NCBI GenBank assembly: GCA_964203275.1
Contig: CAXNMF010000005.1
Coordinates: forward strand, 219,047 to 283,046
DNA from: Ga0077527 sp945862135
GTDB taxonomy: Bacteria > Pseudomonadota > Gammaproteobacteria > Burkholderiales > SG8-41
Length of the DNA: 64,000 bases
Reading direction: 5' to 3'
Under the pieces are notes generated by a model, which was given only the letters and a program-made list of their open reading frames with translations, was not told the origin of the DNA and made no database searches. Below, one piece after another: positions 34,953-45,963 of this stretch. The position numbers and the translations under genes were made by a program. The first letter of the stretch is position 1. Every line of letters starts with the position of its first letter.

Positions 34953-35915
34953 TCAGCGCAGCGGGCTGACTTCGTCGAGCCCCACGTTTTCCAGTTTGCC
35001 GAAAAGCTCGACGATTTTTTTGCGGTCGATTTCGCGCAGCGGCGGTTGCAGGATGGCCCGGATGTTGGGTTCGACGTGATCGGGATTGCCGGTGCCGAAC
35101 AGGGTGACATGAGCGCCGGGTTCGTGGCGCGCATAGCGGTAGGCGGCTTCAATGATGCTCTGCGCGCCGCCATCCTGCAGCAGGAAATCCAGCGGCTGTT
35201 TTTTATCAGCCATCCATTTCGGCAGTTTGCCTTCCTTGACCAGATCCCTGATGTCGTCCTGCAGCCGGCCCGGTACGCTGAAGATGGCGCGCACGGCAAA
35301 CATGATCAGTGTGCCGATGTTTTTTTTCTGGGTCCCGGCAAACACGCGGTGCCGCGCGTTCTGGTTGAGCATGTGGAATGCCACCATCATGACGTCCCAG
35401 CAGTCATCTTCGAGCGCCTGCGCCATTGTGTCGTGCCGCGGGTCGCGTCCGGCGAATTCGGTGATGCCGAGAAAGCGGAATTTGCCTTTTTCCTTTTCAC
35501 GCAGCAGTGCGGGGACGATTTCGGCCATGACACGCGCGTATTCGTGCGGTTGCACGGTGTGCAGGCAGAATACGTCGACATGGTCGGTGCCCAGTGCGCG
35601 CAGCGAGCGGTCGAGTCCGGCGAGTATTTCGGGAACAGTGAAGACTTTGCCGTCGATCAGGGAGGTCTTGTGTTTGGTGGAGATCACCAGCGTATCGCGG
35701 GGCCGCTCACGGATGGCGGCGCCCACCACGGGTTCGGTGCCGTAATACTGCGCGGTGTCGATGAAGTTGACGCCGTGATCCAGTGCGCTTTGCACAATGC
35801 CGATCGCGTGTTCCTTGCTGTGGCCTGCAGCGAGTCCGAGTTTGCTGCTGCCGCCGCAACCGAGACCGGCAACGCTGACTTTCAGGCCAGTGCGGCCCAG
35901 AGTGGTGTATTCCAT
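34953..35915 (-). CDS. Aldo/keto reductase
   Basis: A 320-residue NADPH-dependent TIM-barrel oxidoreductase. The catalytic tetrad is visible: Asp and Tyr in FIDTAQYYGTE, Lys in LVISTKHKT and His in VDVFCLHTVQPH. The C-terminal region (HVTLFGTGNPDHVEPNI) would bind the cofactor phosphate. The substrate is unknown. It starts 70 bp upstream of an AT-rich promoter-like stretch (35930-35980). Confidence 0.92.
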   Translation of the reverse strand: MEYTTLGRTGLKVSVAGLGCGGSSKLGLAAGHSKEHAIGIVQSALDHGVNFIDTAQYYGTEPVVGAAIRERPRDTLVISTKHKTSLIDGKVFTVPEILAGLDRSLRALGTDHVDVFCLHTVQPHEYARVMAEIVPALLREKEKGKFRFLGITEFAGRDPRHDTMAQALEDDCWDVMMVAFHMLNQNARHRVFAGTQKKNIGTLIMFAVRAIFSVPGRLQDDIRDLVKEGKLPKWMADKKQPLDFLLQDGGAQSIIEAAYRYARHEPGAHVTLFGTGNPDHVEPNIRAILQPPLREIDRKKIVELFGKLENVGLDEVSPLR

Positions 35916-35984
35916 GACTGGCGAGCTACTTGATAAATATTCAATTAAAACAAGTATTTATCATAAAAATGCGATTTCGTCGAA

Positions 35985-36674
35985 TTAAAGTGACGGAAAC
36001 AGTCGGATGCCCACTGCGGGCGAGTGCGGTGCATGCAGCAGTTTCGGCACCACACGTCCCATCCATGTCGATGAATCCTGGGCCTGTGCCTCAAGTGGCG
36101 CGTAGTGACGTTCGCGCGCCTGCAGCGAGGTGAACTCATAAAGGATGGCGTGTTTGTGCGCGCCGACGCTGGCCACCAGTTTGCGTGCGCCGACGCAGCC
36201 CGGCAGTGTTTTCAGCAGCGGAAAGCGTTCCTGTGCATACCAGCCGCCGAGGTCATCCTCGACCTGAGGCGATGGGGCGTTGAAGCTGCCGATCTGGATG
36301 ACCGCAGCGCTGGTCAGTCCGGGATTGCGTGTGGCTGCATCCGGGCCGTCGATACGGATTTCTTCGGCGAGGATGCAGGCGGCTGCGTTGATGCGCATGC
36401 CGATGAATTTTCTGGTTTCCGGACTTTGCCGCGTGGCGAGCTGGCCGGGACTGGGGTTGAGAAAAGTTTGGGTGCTGTCGCCGCCGAACAGCGCGACGTA
36501 GCCGGTGCCGCGTCCGCCGTGGCCGAGTTCGTAATGCGCGGCCCAGCGATAACCGGGGCGGGCCAGTTTTTCAGGAATGTGGACGCGGTGAAACCAGTCC
36601 AGGTATTCCGCCCGTTGGCCGGGGGCGATGTCGTACCAGATGGCCCAGATGCCGCGATCGATGCCGATGTCCAT
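35985..36674 (-). CDS. Dimeric alpha/beta-barrel (EthD/DUF-like) protein with two repeats
   Basis: A 229-residue protein; GGAGGAT lies 6 bp before ATG 36674. Two halves look like ferredoxin-like alpha/beta-barrel units: IWAIWYDIAPGQRAEYLDWF with HIPEKLARPGY, and later AAVIQIGSFNAPSP with GWYAQERFPLLKTLPGC. Such folds occur in EthD-like and monooxygenase-like proteins. No catalytic residues can be assigned. Confidence 0.65.
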   Translation of the reverse strand: MDIGIDRGIWAIWYDIAPGQRAEYLDWFHRVHIPEKLARPGYRWAAHYELGHGGRGTGYVALFGGDSTQTFLNPSPGQLATRQSPETRKFIGMRINAAACILAEEIRIDGPDAATRNPGLTSAAVIQIGSFNAPSPQVEDDLGGWYAQERFPLLKTLPGCVGARKLVASVGAHKHAILYEFTSLQARERHYAPLEAQAQDSSTWMGRVVPKLLHAPHSPAVGIRLFPSL

Positions 36675-36789
36675 GACGTGATCCTCCGCTGCGGATTGTA
36701 CGGCAGCACGGGCGGTATCCGGACTTTGCAACCGCAGCATTTGGGGCTACAGTCTGCCGTCCACCGGTCAGAGGCATTTGTGCGCGCGC

Positions 36790-39700
36790 ATGTCCGAAAA
36801 CGATAACAACAGCGATCGCAGCAACAATAACAACGGTTCCCGCGGTAACTACCGTTTCCCGCAGGCCACCACCATCCGCAAGGCGCTGGTCTGGCGTTTT
36901 GTCGGGCTGATTGCCTTTTCATTCGCGATTTTTTCGGCAGGACTGTACTTCCTGGTGTTGGTGCCCGTGGCCGAGGAAACCGCAACCGGTGAACTGGCGC
37001 GTGCCGCGCAGAAGGTCGAAAGCCGCGTATCCGAAATCGTCAAGCAGACCGAACAGATCGCGTGGATGTCGCGCGAGTGGGCGCGTTCGGGTGAGTTCGG
37101 CCTCGAGAATGTGAAGAGTTTCAACCGGGTGTTCATGCCCATCCTGCGCAAGAGCGCGTCGCTCGGTTCGATCATCCTTGCCGATGATCTGGGGCGGGAA
37201 CTGATGCTGCTGGAGTTGCCGAATGGCGACTGGCGTACGCGGATTACCGACAAGGCGGCCTGGGGCCAGCGGCAGAAGGTGATGATCTGGCGTGATGACG
37301 GCGAGGTGCTGCGCGAGGAGTGGATCGAAAACGATTACGACCCGCGCCAGCGTCCCTGGCATATCGGTGCGATGGCGCTGAGCAATGAAAATGCCGTGCA
37401 TTGGACAGAACCGTACATCTTTTTCACCACCAAGGACCCGGGCATCACTGCTTCGGTCCGGCTGCACCAGAAGGCGACAGGTCGTACGCTGGTCTTCGGT
37501 TTTGACAACAACCTGATCGATCTCTCGCGCATCACCTCGGCGATCACCGTTGCCGATTTCGGCCGCATGGCACTGCTGACGAAGGACGGTAAATTTGTCG
37601 GCGTCCCGAAAAACGAAAAGGTGCGCGGCGATGACGACATCCGGCGCTACGTGCTGACCAGTCCCGCCGAATCCGGATTTCGCATGATCTCGATGGCATG
37701 GGACGAATGGCAACGCTCCGGCCAAGCCTATTACCGGCCGATCCGGTTGAAAAACGACGGCGGCGACTGGCTCGCCACATTTGCGCCGCTGCGTTTTGGC
37801 AGTCACGACTTTCTGATTGTTGCCGGTGCGCCGGTTACGGATTTCCTGCCGGATTCGCTACGACGCGCGGTGATGCTGCTGGCGGCATTGCTCGCCGCCG
37901 TGCTGGCAATCGGCGCCGCGTCTGCCCTGCTGATTGCCCGCAAGTTCAGTCGTCCGCTGGAAGATCTGGCATTTGCCAGTCGGCGTCTGGCGAAGATGAA
38001 TCTCGACGAACCGGTGCAGACGCAATCGGCATTGCGGGAGTTGCAGGATCTGGCTGCAGCCCAGGAACAGATGCGCGTTGCTTTGCGTGAATCGATGAAA
38101 TCGCTGGAGCAGACCAACCGCGATCTTGAGGAGCGTGTCGAGCAGCGCACGCGCGACCTTGCCGAGCGTGAAGCTTATTTCCGTGCGATTTTCGAAAACG
38201 CCGCCGTGGGTATCGTCACCCGCGATACCGGGCGCCATCTGATGGGCGTCAACAGCGCCTACGAAAGGATGCTCGGTTATACCCGTGCCGAACTTGAGCA
38301 GCTGGATGCGACTCAATTGATGGAGCCGGAGGATCTTGCGCGTGCGCGTGAACTGCAGGCGAAGCTCAGCGATGGTGAGCTGACAAGCTTCTCGACAGAG
38401 CGCTGCTACCGGCGCAAGGACGGCACCGTGTTGTGGGCCGACGTGATCACCAGCGCCATCCGCAACGAGGCCGGCGAGCTGATCGCGACGGTGACCATGA
38501 TCAACGACATCTCCGAACGCAAGGCCGCCGAACAGGCGATGCGCGAGGCAAAGGAGATCGCCGAAGAGGCGACGCGCTCGAAGTCGATGTTCCTCGCCAA
38601 CATGAGCCACGAGATCCGCACGCCGATGAACGCCATCATCGGCATGTCGCATCTGGCGCTGAAGACGGAGCTGACACCGCGCCAGCGCGATTACGTGCAG
38701 AAGATCCACAATGCCGGCACCGCGCTGCTGGGCATCATCAATGACATCCTCGATTTTTCCAAGATCGAGGCCGGCAAGCTGGATATGGAGTCAGTGCCCT
38801 TCGATCTTGAGGAGGTGATGTCGGGGGTGTCGACCATGGTCGGGCAAAAGGTGTTCGACAAGGGGCTCGAATTGCTTTTCGACACGGGCGCGGACGTGCC
38901 GCAGCAGCTGGTGGGCGATCCGTTGCGCGTCGGTCAGATCCTGGTGAACCTGGTCAATAACGCGGTGAAGTTCACCGAGCAGGGTGAGGTGCAGTTGCAG
39001 GTGGCGCTCGCGGAACGCCACGCCGACAGGGTCAAGCTCAAGTTTGCGGTGCGCGATACCGGCATCGGCATGACGCCGGAGCAGTGCGCGCGCCTGTTCA
39101 AGGCCTTTACCCAGGCCGACGGTTCGACGACGCGCAAGTACGGCGGTACCGGCCTCGGCCTCACCATCAGCAAACGGCTGACGGAAATGATGGGGGGCAC
39201 GATCTGGGTGGAGAGTGAGGCGGGCAAGGGCAGCACGTTCAGTTTTACTGCCTGGTTCGGACTGGGTATCGAGGGCAAGCGTCGCAAGGTGGTACCGGAA
39301 AATCTGAATGGCGCGCGGGTGCTGGTGGTGGACGACAATGCCGGTGCTCGCGAAGTGCTGGCCGAGCAGCTGTCGGGCCTGCCTTTTTCGGTGGATCAGG
39401 TGGGATCGGGTGCGGAGGCGATCGCTGCCGTGCAAGGGTCCAGTGATTCGCCGTACCGCATTGTGTTCATGGACTGGAAGATGCCGGGCATGACGGGCAT
39501 CGAGGCTGCACGCGTGATCAAGTCGCTGCCGGAGAATCCGGATAGGAAGCCGGCCATCATCATGGTGACGGCCTTCGGACGCGAAGATGTGCGTCAGGAA
39601 GCGGAGCAGGCGCAGCTTGACGGTTTTCTGGTGAAGCCGGTCGGCGCCTCGGCACTTGTCGATACGATCATGCAGGTATTTGCTCCTGATGATATTGGCG

Positions 39701-40783
39701 AGGCCGGGCAGGCCGGTTCGCAGGGTCACAGCCATGACCTGACCGGGGCGAGGCTGTTGCTGGCCGAGGACAACGAGATCAACCAGCAGATCGCGGTGGA
39801 GCTGCTCGAAGGGGCGGGTGCACAGGTGGTGGTAGCAAACGACGGGCGGGAGGCAGTGGAAAAATTCCTCGCCAGTCCCGCAGGCAGCTTCGATATCGTG
39901 TTGACCGATCTGCAAATGCCGGTGATGGACGGTTATGAGGTGGTGCGGCGTGTGCGTGCCGATGCGGATCGCGGGAAGGTGCCGGTGATCGCGATGACTG
40001 CGCATGCGATGGCGGAAGAACGTGAACGCTGCATTGCCGCCGGCATGAATGACCATATCACCAAGCCGATCGATCCGGATGCCATGTTCAGTACGCTGTT
40101 GCGCTGGTTGCCGCGGCGTGAAACTGCGGCGGCTGGTGCAAAAACAGTCCCGCTGAATGTGGCAGAGCAAACGCTGCTGGTGATCCCCGGTGTGGATACG
40201 GCGTCCGGCCTGCGGCGTGTTGCGGGGAATCACGCGCTGTATCGGAAACTGCTCGATAAATATGTCGAAGGGCAGGCGGAGGCGCCTGCCGTGCTGCGTG
40301 CGGCGCTGGCGGCTGGTGACCGCGGTACGGCGGAACGGATTGCGCACACCGCCAAGGGTGTTTCAGGCAATATCGGCGCGGAGGCGCCGCAGCAGGCCGC
40401 CGCAGCGCTTGAGCAGGCGATTCGCGAAGGCGGTGAGACCGCAGGGCCTGGTCGCGGGATTCGCCGATGCCATCGCGGCGACAGTGGCGGCAATAGGATC
40501 GGTGATTGGCCACGGAGCGACTGCTGAAGATCAGGCCGTGACCGCGAATGTGGATACTCAGGCTGCACAGACGGTGATCACAACACTGGCGGGGCTGCTG
40601 GCCGGCGCCGATGGTGATTCGGGTGATTACTGCATGGAACACGCCGCTTTGCTGCGCGGTGCACTGGGTGTGGAAGCGGCAGGCGCGGTTGAACGTGCGG
40701 TCAACGATTTTGATTTCGATGCCGCATTGGCGAAGCTGCGGCTTGCCGCTGAAGCAAAACGATTTACCACCGGGGAACACTGA
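36790..40783 (+). CDS. Hybrid sensor histidine kinase with PAS, two receiver domains and Hpt (one frameshift)
   Basis: About 1,330 residues. Order: TM helix near 40-60, a large periplasmic sensor region, second TM near 361-383, HAMP, coiled coil, PAS (about 463-585), HisKA with H607 in ANMSHEIRTPMNAIIG, ATPase with NLVNNAVKF, DTGIGM and GGTGLGLTIS, receiver 1 (D895 in FMDWKMPGM), receiver 2 (D1040 in LTDLQMPVMDG) and Hpt (H1186 in IAHTAKGVSGN). Near 40440 the frame shifts by one base; the second frame carries the rest of the Hpt region to 40783. The next gene, an HD-GYP regulator, is 1 bp away and is the obvious partner. ATG 36790 was preferred to the TTG at 36778. Confidence 0.9.
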
Positions 40784-40784
40784 T

Positions 40785-41900
40785 ATGGCTGAAGCGCTGG
40801 ATTTCACCGACAAACAGTCCGTGCTGATTGTTGACGACACGCCCGAAAACCTGACGCTGATGAACGGGCTGCTGAAGGACATCTACAAGACGAAAATCGC
40901 CAACAACGGAGAGCGTGCGCTGAAGATCGCGGCAACCCATCCGCTGCCCGACCTGATACTGCTCGACATCATGATGCCCGGCATCGACGGTTACGAGGTG
41001 TGCCGGCAGTTGAAGGCGGACCCGCTGACGGCGGAGATCCCGGTGATTTTTCTGACCGCAAAAACGCAGGTTGAAGACGAGCAGATGGGCTTCGATGTCG
41101 GCTGCGTCGATTACATCACCAAACCGATCAGTCCGCCGATCGTGCTGGCGCGGGTGAAGACGCATCTGCTGATGAAGGATGTGCGCGACTTTCTGCGCGA
41201 CCAGAATACCTTCCTGGAGAACGAGGTTACGCGGCGGACGAAGGAAGTGCAGGTGGTGCAGGACGTCACCATCATGGCGATGGCGTCGCTGGCAGAGACA
41301 CGTGACAACGAGACCGGTAATCACATCCGCCGCACGCAGCGCTATGTCCGCGCACTCGCCGAGAAGCTGAAAGGGCATGGCAAATACGCGGCTTACCTGT
41401 CCGACACCACGATCGAACAACTCTACAAATCGGCGCCGCTGCATGATATCGGCAAGGTCGGGATTCCCGACCATATCCTGCTCAAGCCGGGCAAACTGAC
41501 GCCGGAAGAGTTCGAGATCATGAAGACCCATACGACGCTCGGCCGTGATGCCATTCTTGCGGCGGAGAAACTGATCGACGCGCCGAGTTCGTTTCTGGAA
41601 ATCGCCCGCGAGATTGCCTATGGCCATCAGGAAAAGTGGGATGGTTCAGGCTATCCGCAGGGATTGTCCGGCGAGCAGATTCCGATATCGGCACGGCTGA
41701 TGGCGGTTGCGGACGTGTATGACGCGCTGATCAGCGCGCGACCTTACAAGAAACCGTTCACGCATGAAGAGGCCGTTGACCTGATCACCAAAGGCGCGAA
41801 TTCACATTTTGATCCGGACGTGGTGACTGCCTTCATCGAGCTGGCTGAAGACTTCAGGGCGATTGCGGAAGAATTGAAGGATACGGTGGCTAAGGAGTAA
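40785..41900 (+). CDS. Response regulator with HD-GYP c-di-GMP phosphodiesterase domain
   Basis: A 371-residue RpfG-like protein. The receiver domain has VDD (16-18), the phosphoacceptor D61 in LLDIMMPGIDG and the conserved K113 in ITKPIS. The HD-GYP domain has LHDIGKVGIPD (HD at 220-221) and HQEKWDGSGYP (GYP at 289-291). Active members degrade cyclic di-GMP. It starts 1 bp after the kinase stop, so phosphorelay from the hybrid kinase should control its output, probably motility or biofilm. Confidence 0.95.
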   Translation: MAEALDFTDKQSVLIVDDTPENLTLMNGLLKDIYKTKIANNGERALKIAATHPLPDLILLDIMMPGIDGYEVCRQLKADPLTAEIPVIFLTAKTQVEDEQMGFDVGCVDYITKPISPPIVLARVKTHLLMKDVRDFLRDQNTFLENEVTRRTKEVQVVQDVTIMAMASLAETRDNETGNHIRRTQRYVRALAEKLKGHGKYAAYLSDTTIEQLYKSAPLHDIGKVGIPDHILLKPGKLTPEEFEIMKTHTTLGRDAILAAEKLIDAPSSFLEIAREIAYGHQEKWDGSGYPQGLSGEQIPISARLMAVADVYDALISARPYKKPFTHEEAVDLITKGANSHFDPDVVTAFIELAEDFRAIAEELKDTVAKE

Positions 41901-42011
41901 TCGTAGACAGCGCAATCGTAGGTGGGTCGACGCAAGCTGAAATTTCATAAGTAATTGAATTAAAACATTATTTTATATCAATTCAGATATAAAACTCCTG
42001 GGAGAGGTTGC

Positions 42012-43073
42012 ATGGCAATGAGCAATACGCGGCACTGCTGCGACGAGGGTTTGATTTTCACCGGCTGCAGCATGACCAATACCGCCGCAACGCCTGCGGG
42101 CGGCCGCCGCCGTCAGGTCATTGTCGGCGGCAAACGCGTCAAGACCATCGATGTGCATGCCCACTGCGTGGTGAAGGAGGCGCTCGACCTGCTCGGTCTC
42201 AAGGTGGAAGACCAGCGCGGGCCGCATATCGAGGAAGTGGGTTCGCGGCGCATCGGCGAAATGGACGAGCAGGGCATCGATATGGAAGCGCTGTCGATCA
42301 ATCCGCTGTGGTATCGCGCGCCGCGCGACCTCGCCGCGGAAGTGATCCGCGTACAGAATGAAAAACTCGCCGAGTGGTGCGGTATGTATCCCGACCGTTT
42401 TGTCGCTTTTGCTTCGGTGGCGCTGCAGCACCCGGACCTCGCGGTCGAGCAGCTGGTGCACGGTGTGAAAAAACTCGGTCTTCGCGGCGCCGCGGTCGGC
42501 GCCAGCGTGGACGGCAAGGAATTCTCCGATCCGGTGTTCCATCCCTTCTGGGCCAAGGCCGAGGAACTGGGGGTGCTGATTTTCATCCACCCGCAAAGCA
42601 CGCCGCAACTGGAGCCGCGCTTCAAGGGCAACGGCTGGCTGTCGAATACCATCGGCAATCCGCTCGATACCACCATCGCGCTGTCGCACCTGATCTTCGA
42701 GGGCACACTCGACCGATTCCCCGGACTGAAGATCTGTTCCGCCCATGGCGGCGGTTACCTGCCGTCATATGCGCCGCGCTCCGACCAGAGCCTGCGCGTG
42801 GCGCCGGAGATGGGCACCGGCGTGAAGCTGAAGAAAAATCCGACCGAATACCTGCGTGACATGTACTACGACACCCTGGTGTTTACCGACGAAGCGCTGC
42901 GCCATCTGGCGGCGGAAGTCGGTTACGACCGGCTGGTGATCGGTACTGATCACCCCATTCCGTGGCAGGCTGACTCGGTGAATCACATCCTCAACGCCAG
43001 CGGATTCACGGACAACCAGAAGCGCGCGATGTTGAGCGAAACTGCAGCGAAGCTGCTTGGTATCAAGTTGTAG
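42012..43073 (+). CDS. Amidohydrolase family protein (ACMSD-like)
   Basis: A 353-residue TIM-barrel metallohydrolase. TIDVHAHCV gives the first metal ligands, LIFIHPQS and CSAHGGGYLPS later histidines, and IGTDHPIP the conserved Asp. It resembles aminocarboxymuconate-semialdehyde decarboxylase and 2-amino-3-carboxymuconate-type decarboxylases or hydrolases. GGGAGAGG precedes the ATG. It begins a row of amidohydrolase, dienelactone hydrolase and two Bug genes with gaps of 4-22 bp, which suggests catabolism of an imported aromatic or ring-cleavage compound. Confidence 0.9.
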   Translation: MAMSNTRHCCDEGLIFTGCSMTNTAATPAGGRRRQVIVGGKRVKTIDVHAHCVVKEALDLLGLKVEDQRGPHIEEVGSRRIGEMDEQGIDMEALSINPLWYRAPRDLAAEVIRVQNEKLAEWCGMYPDRFVAFASVALQHPDLAVEQLVHGVKKLGLRGAAVGASVDGKEFSDPVFHPFWAKAEELGVLIFIHPQSTPQLEPRFKGNGWLSNTIGNPLDTTIALSHLIFEGTLDRFPGLKICSAHGGGYLPSYAPRSDQSLRVAPEMGTGVKLKKNPTEYLRDMYYDTLVFTDEALRHLAAEVGYDRLVIGTDHPIPWQADSVNHILNASGFTDNQKRAMLSETAAKLLGIKL

Positions 43074-43095
43074 GCAATCACCTTCAGGAGGGTTG

Positions 43096-43986
43096 ATGAT
43101 GGAACGCAAAAAAGCGAGTGATTTTCCGCCGGAGGTGATGAAGCTGTTCGACGGTTATGTGCATGGCCGGCTCGACCGGCGCGAGTTTCTTGATCGTGCG
43201 GCGAAGTTTGCGGTTGGCGCGTTTACCGCGAGTGCGATGCTGGAAAGCCTGAAGCCGAATTTTGCCTGGGCGCAGCAGGTGCCGAAGGACGATCCGCGCA
43301 TCCGTACCCAGTATCTTGATTACGATTCGCCGCAGGGCAGCGGCCGCATGCGCGGCTACCTGGCGCAGCCGGCGAATGCTTCGGGCAAGCTGCCTGCAGT
43401 GCTGGTGATTCACGAGAACCGCGGGCTCAATCCCTATATTGAAGATGTGGCGCGGCGGCTGGCGACGGCGAACTTCGTTGCGTTTGCGCCGGATGCGCTG
43501 GCGCCGGTGGGCGGTTATCCTGGCGATGAGGATGCTGCACGCAAGCTATTTGCTGCGCAGGATGCGAAAAAGCGTGAAGAGGATCTGTATCAGGCGGGGC
43601 AGGTTCTGAAGGCGCGCCCGGAAGCCGGAAAAATCGGCGTGGTGGGTTTCTGTTTCGGCGGCTACATCTGCAATTACCTTGCCACACGGATGCCCGACCT
43701 CGCAGCCGCGGTGCCGTACTACGGTCGCCAGGTGCCTGCGGCGGAAGTGCAGAAGATCAAGGCGTCGCTCTTGTTGCATTTCGCCAGCGACGACGAAAAC
43801 GTCAACAAGACCTGGCCGGCGTACGAAGCGGCGCTGAAGGAACACAAGGTCCGTTATACCGCGCACGTCTATCCCAACACGCTTCATGGTTTCCACAACG
43901 ACACCACGCCGCGTTTCGACGAGGCGGCAGCGAAGCTGTCGTGGCAGCGCACGCTGGAGTTTTTCAACCAGCAGCTGCGCGGCTGA
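43096..43986 (+). CDS. Dienelactone hydrolase family protein, Tat-exported
   Basis: A 296-residue protein. A twin-arginine-like leader LDRREFLDRAAKFAVGAF is followed by FAWAQ, so export is likely. The hydrolase core shows VIHENRGLNPYIEDVARRLA, the nucleophile cysteine in GFCFGG, and the catalytic histidine in NTLHGFHND. Dienelactone hydrolases open lactones from chlorocatechol-type pathways; exported relatives have broader ester substrates. AGGAGGG lies just before ATG 43096 (a second ATG follows at 43099). Confidence 0.9.
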   Translation: MMERKKASDFPPEVMKLFDGYVHGRLDRREFLDRAAKFAVGAFTASAMLESLKPNFAWAQQVPKDDPRIRTQYLDYDSPQGSGRMRGYLAQPANASGKLPAVLVIHENRGLNPYIEDVARRLATANFVAFAPDALAPVGGYPGDEDAARKLFAAQDAKKREEDLYQAGQVLKARPEAGKIGVVGFCFGGYICNYLATRMPDLAAAVPYYGRQVPAAEVQKIKASLLLHFASDDENVNKTWPAYEAALKEHKVRYTAHVYPNTLHGFHNDTTPRFDEAAAKLSWQRTLEFFNQQLRG

Positions 43987-43991
43987 AGCCC

Positions 43992-44951
43992 GTGCTTCGC
44001 GCGCTGCTGTTGTCGCTGCTCGCTGCCACCGTCGTCGCGCCGGTGGCGGCGCAGCAGAATTTTCCATCTCGTCCGATCCGCCTGATCTCGCCCTTTGCCG
44101 CAGGCGGCGGCAACGACCTTTTGTGCCGTACGGTAGCGGCGAAAATGACCGAAAGCCTGAAGCAGCAGGTCATTGTCGAGAACCGTACAGGCGCCAACGG
44201 CATGATCGGCACCGAGGCCGCTGCGCGTGCCGCACCCGATGGGCACACGCTGGTACTGATCCCCAGCGGTCACGCGGTCAACGCCAGCCTCTACAGCAAG
44301 CTGCCCTATGATCCGGTTCGTGATTTCACCACGGTGTCGCTGGTCGGTGCGAGCCCGTTGGTGCTGGCGGTGCATCCATCGCTGCCGGCGAGAAGTGTGA
44401 AGGAGCTGGCGGCGCTGGCGAAGGCGCGGCCTGGACAGCTGAGTTATGTATCGGCCGGCATCGGTTCGTCAGGCCATCTCGGTGGTGCGTTGTTCGAGGT
44501 GATGACAACGACGAAGATGGTGCACGTGCCCTACAAGGGTATGTCGCTGGCACTGATTGACCTGGTCAGCGGACAGGTCAGCCTGTCCTTCGCCACCAGC
44601 CTGTCGGTGATTCCGCATGTACAGTCGGGGCGGCTGCGTGCGCTGGCGAGTACCGGTGCGCAACGTTCTCCCGCATTGCCGAAACTGCCGACCATCGCCG
44701 AGACGGTGCCGGGCTACGAAGCGAGCTTGTGGTACGGCTTCGCTGGTCCGGCGCGAATCCCGGCTGACATCGTGCGCAGGCTCAATGCCGAAATCGTCGC
44801 CGCGCTGAAATTTCCTGACGTGCGCGAGCGTCTCGGCGCACAGGGTATTGACGTGCAGACCAGCACGCCGGAGGAATTCGCAAGGCTGTTGGGCAATGAC
44901 ATGGAGCGCTGGGCGAAGGTGGTACAGCGCGCGGGCATCAAGGTCAACTAG
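43992..44951 (+). CDS. Bug/TctC-family binding protein
   Basis: A 319-residue binding protein that starts with GTG 43992, 5 bp after the dienelactone hydrolase stop; translation is probably coupled since no clear Shine-Dalgarno is present. The short signal peptide ends APVAAQ, then QNFPSRPIRLISPFAAGGGN. Other motifs: AAPDGHTLVLIP (His in place of Tyr), HVPYKGMSLA. It belongs to the same operon as the amidohydrolase. Confidence 0.9.
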   Translation: MLRALLLSLLAATVVAPVAAQQNFPSRPIRLISPFAAGGGNDLLCRTVAAKMTESLKQQVIVENRTGANGMIGTEAAARAAPDGHTLVLIPSGHAVNASLYSKLPYDPVRDFTTVSLVGASPLVLAVHPSLPARSVKELAALAKARPGQLSYVSAGIGSSGHLGGALFEVMTTTKMVHVPYKGMSLALIDLVSGQVSLSFATSLSVIPHVQSGRLRALASTGAQRSPALPKLPTIAETVPGYEASLWYGFAGPARIPADIVRRLNAEIVAALKFPDVRERLGAQGIDVQTSTPEEFARLLGNDMERWAKVVQRAGIKVN

Positions 44952-44967
44952 CACTGGCTCATCGGGC

Positions 44968-45963
44968 ATGTATATTTCCCGACGCGGCCACGGCTTCGCG
45001 CGCAGCGTTTTTGCGCTACTGCTGGCTGTGGCCGCCAGCGCGGCACAGTCGGCTGGAGTGGCCGATTACCCGCTGCGGCCGATCCGCATCATCGTTGCCG
45101 GTTCACCCGGCTCAGCGGATGAATTTTTTGCGCGTACCCTCGCTAAACCGCTCGAAGCGGTCTACGGCGAGCGTCTGGTGATCGATCCCCGTCCCGGCGC
45201 CGGCGGGCTGATCGGCAACCTGCTGGTGTCGCGCGCCGGCGGCGACGGTTACACGCTGGGCATGGTCGGGGTCACCCGGCTGATCACGGCACTGATGCGC
45301 GAACAGCCACCGTACCGTGCGCTGGCTGACATCAGCGCCGTGGTGCATGTGGCATCAATTACGAACGTGCTGGTGGTGGCGCCGGATATTCCGCTGCGCA
45401 CGGCCGCCGAATTCGTGCGTTATGCGCGGGTGCGGCCGGGCGAACTCAACTATGCCTCGCTGGGCATCGGTTCAGCTTCGCATCTCGCCGGTGCGGTGTT
45501 TTCGCAGGCGCTGCACATTGATGCGGTGCATGTTCCCTTCCGCACGCTGACCAGCACAACCGTCGAGATGGGACTCGGCCGCGTGCACTACGCGGTGTTG
45601 ACCTTGCCCTCGGTACTCGGCCCTTTGCGCGACGCCCGGCTGCGCGCGTTGGCGGTAATGACGCCGCAACGCAGCCCGATGCTGCCGCAGGTGCCGGCCA
45701 TCGCCGAAGTTGATCTGCCGGATGCGCAGTTCGACAGCTGGTCCGGTGTGGTCGCGCCGCGCGGCACGCCACGAAGAATCATCGAGCAGTTGCACGGCGA
45801 CATCACCCGCATCCTGCGCACACCGGAAATGCGCAAGCGTTTTGCCGGACTGGGCGCGGAGTCGGTGCCGGACAGCACGCCCGACGGTTTCATGCGCATG
45901 ATGCAGGATGAGTACGTGCGTTATGAAGGGCTGATCCGCGAAGGCGGTATCAAGCCGGAATGA
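44968..45963 (+). CDS. Divergent Bug/TctC-family binding protein
   Basis: A 331-residue protein directly behind another Bug gene (16-bp gap). The signal peptide ends AAQSAGV, then ADYPLRPIRIIVAGSPGSAD. The ligand loops diverge: AGSPGS for PFPPGG, GGDGYTLGMVG for APDGYTLL and HVPFRTLTS for HVPYKG. Tandem Bug genes with different pockets suggest two related ligands or a sensor/transport split. Confidence 0.9.
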   Translation: MYISRRGHGFARSVFALLLAVAASAAQSAGVADYPLRPIRIIVAGSPGSADEFFARTLAKPLEAVYGERLVIDPRPGAGGLIGNLLVSRAGGDGYTLGMVGVTRLITALMREQPPYRALADISAVVHVASITNVLVVAPDIPLRTAAEFVRYARVRPGELNYASLGIGSASHLAGAVFSQALHIDAVHVPFRTLTSTTVEMGLGRVHYAVLTLPSVLGPLRDARLRALAVMTPQRSPMLPQVPAIAEVDLPDAQFDSWSGVVAPRGTPRRIIEQLHGDITRILRTPEMRKRFAGLGAESVPDSTPDGFMRMMQDEYVRYEGLIREGGIKPE

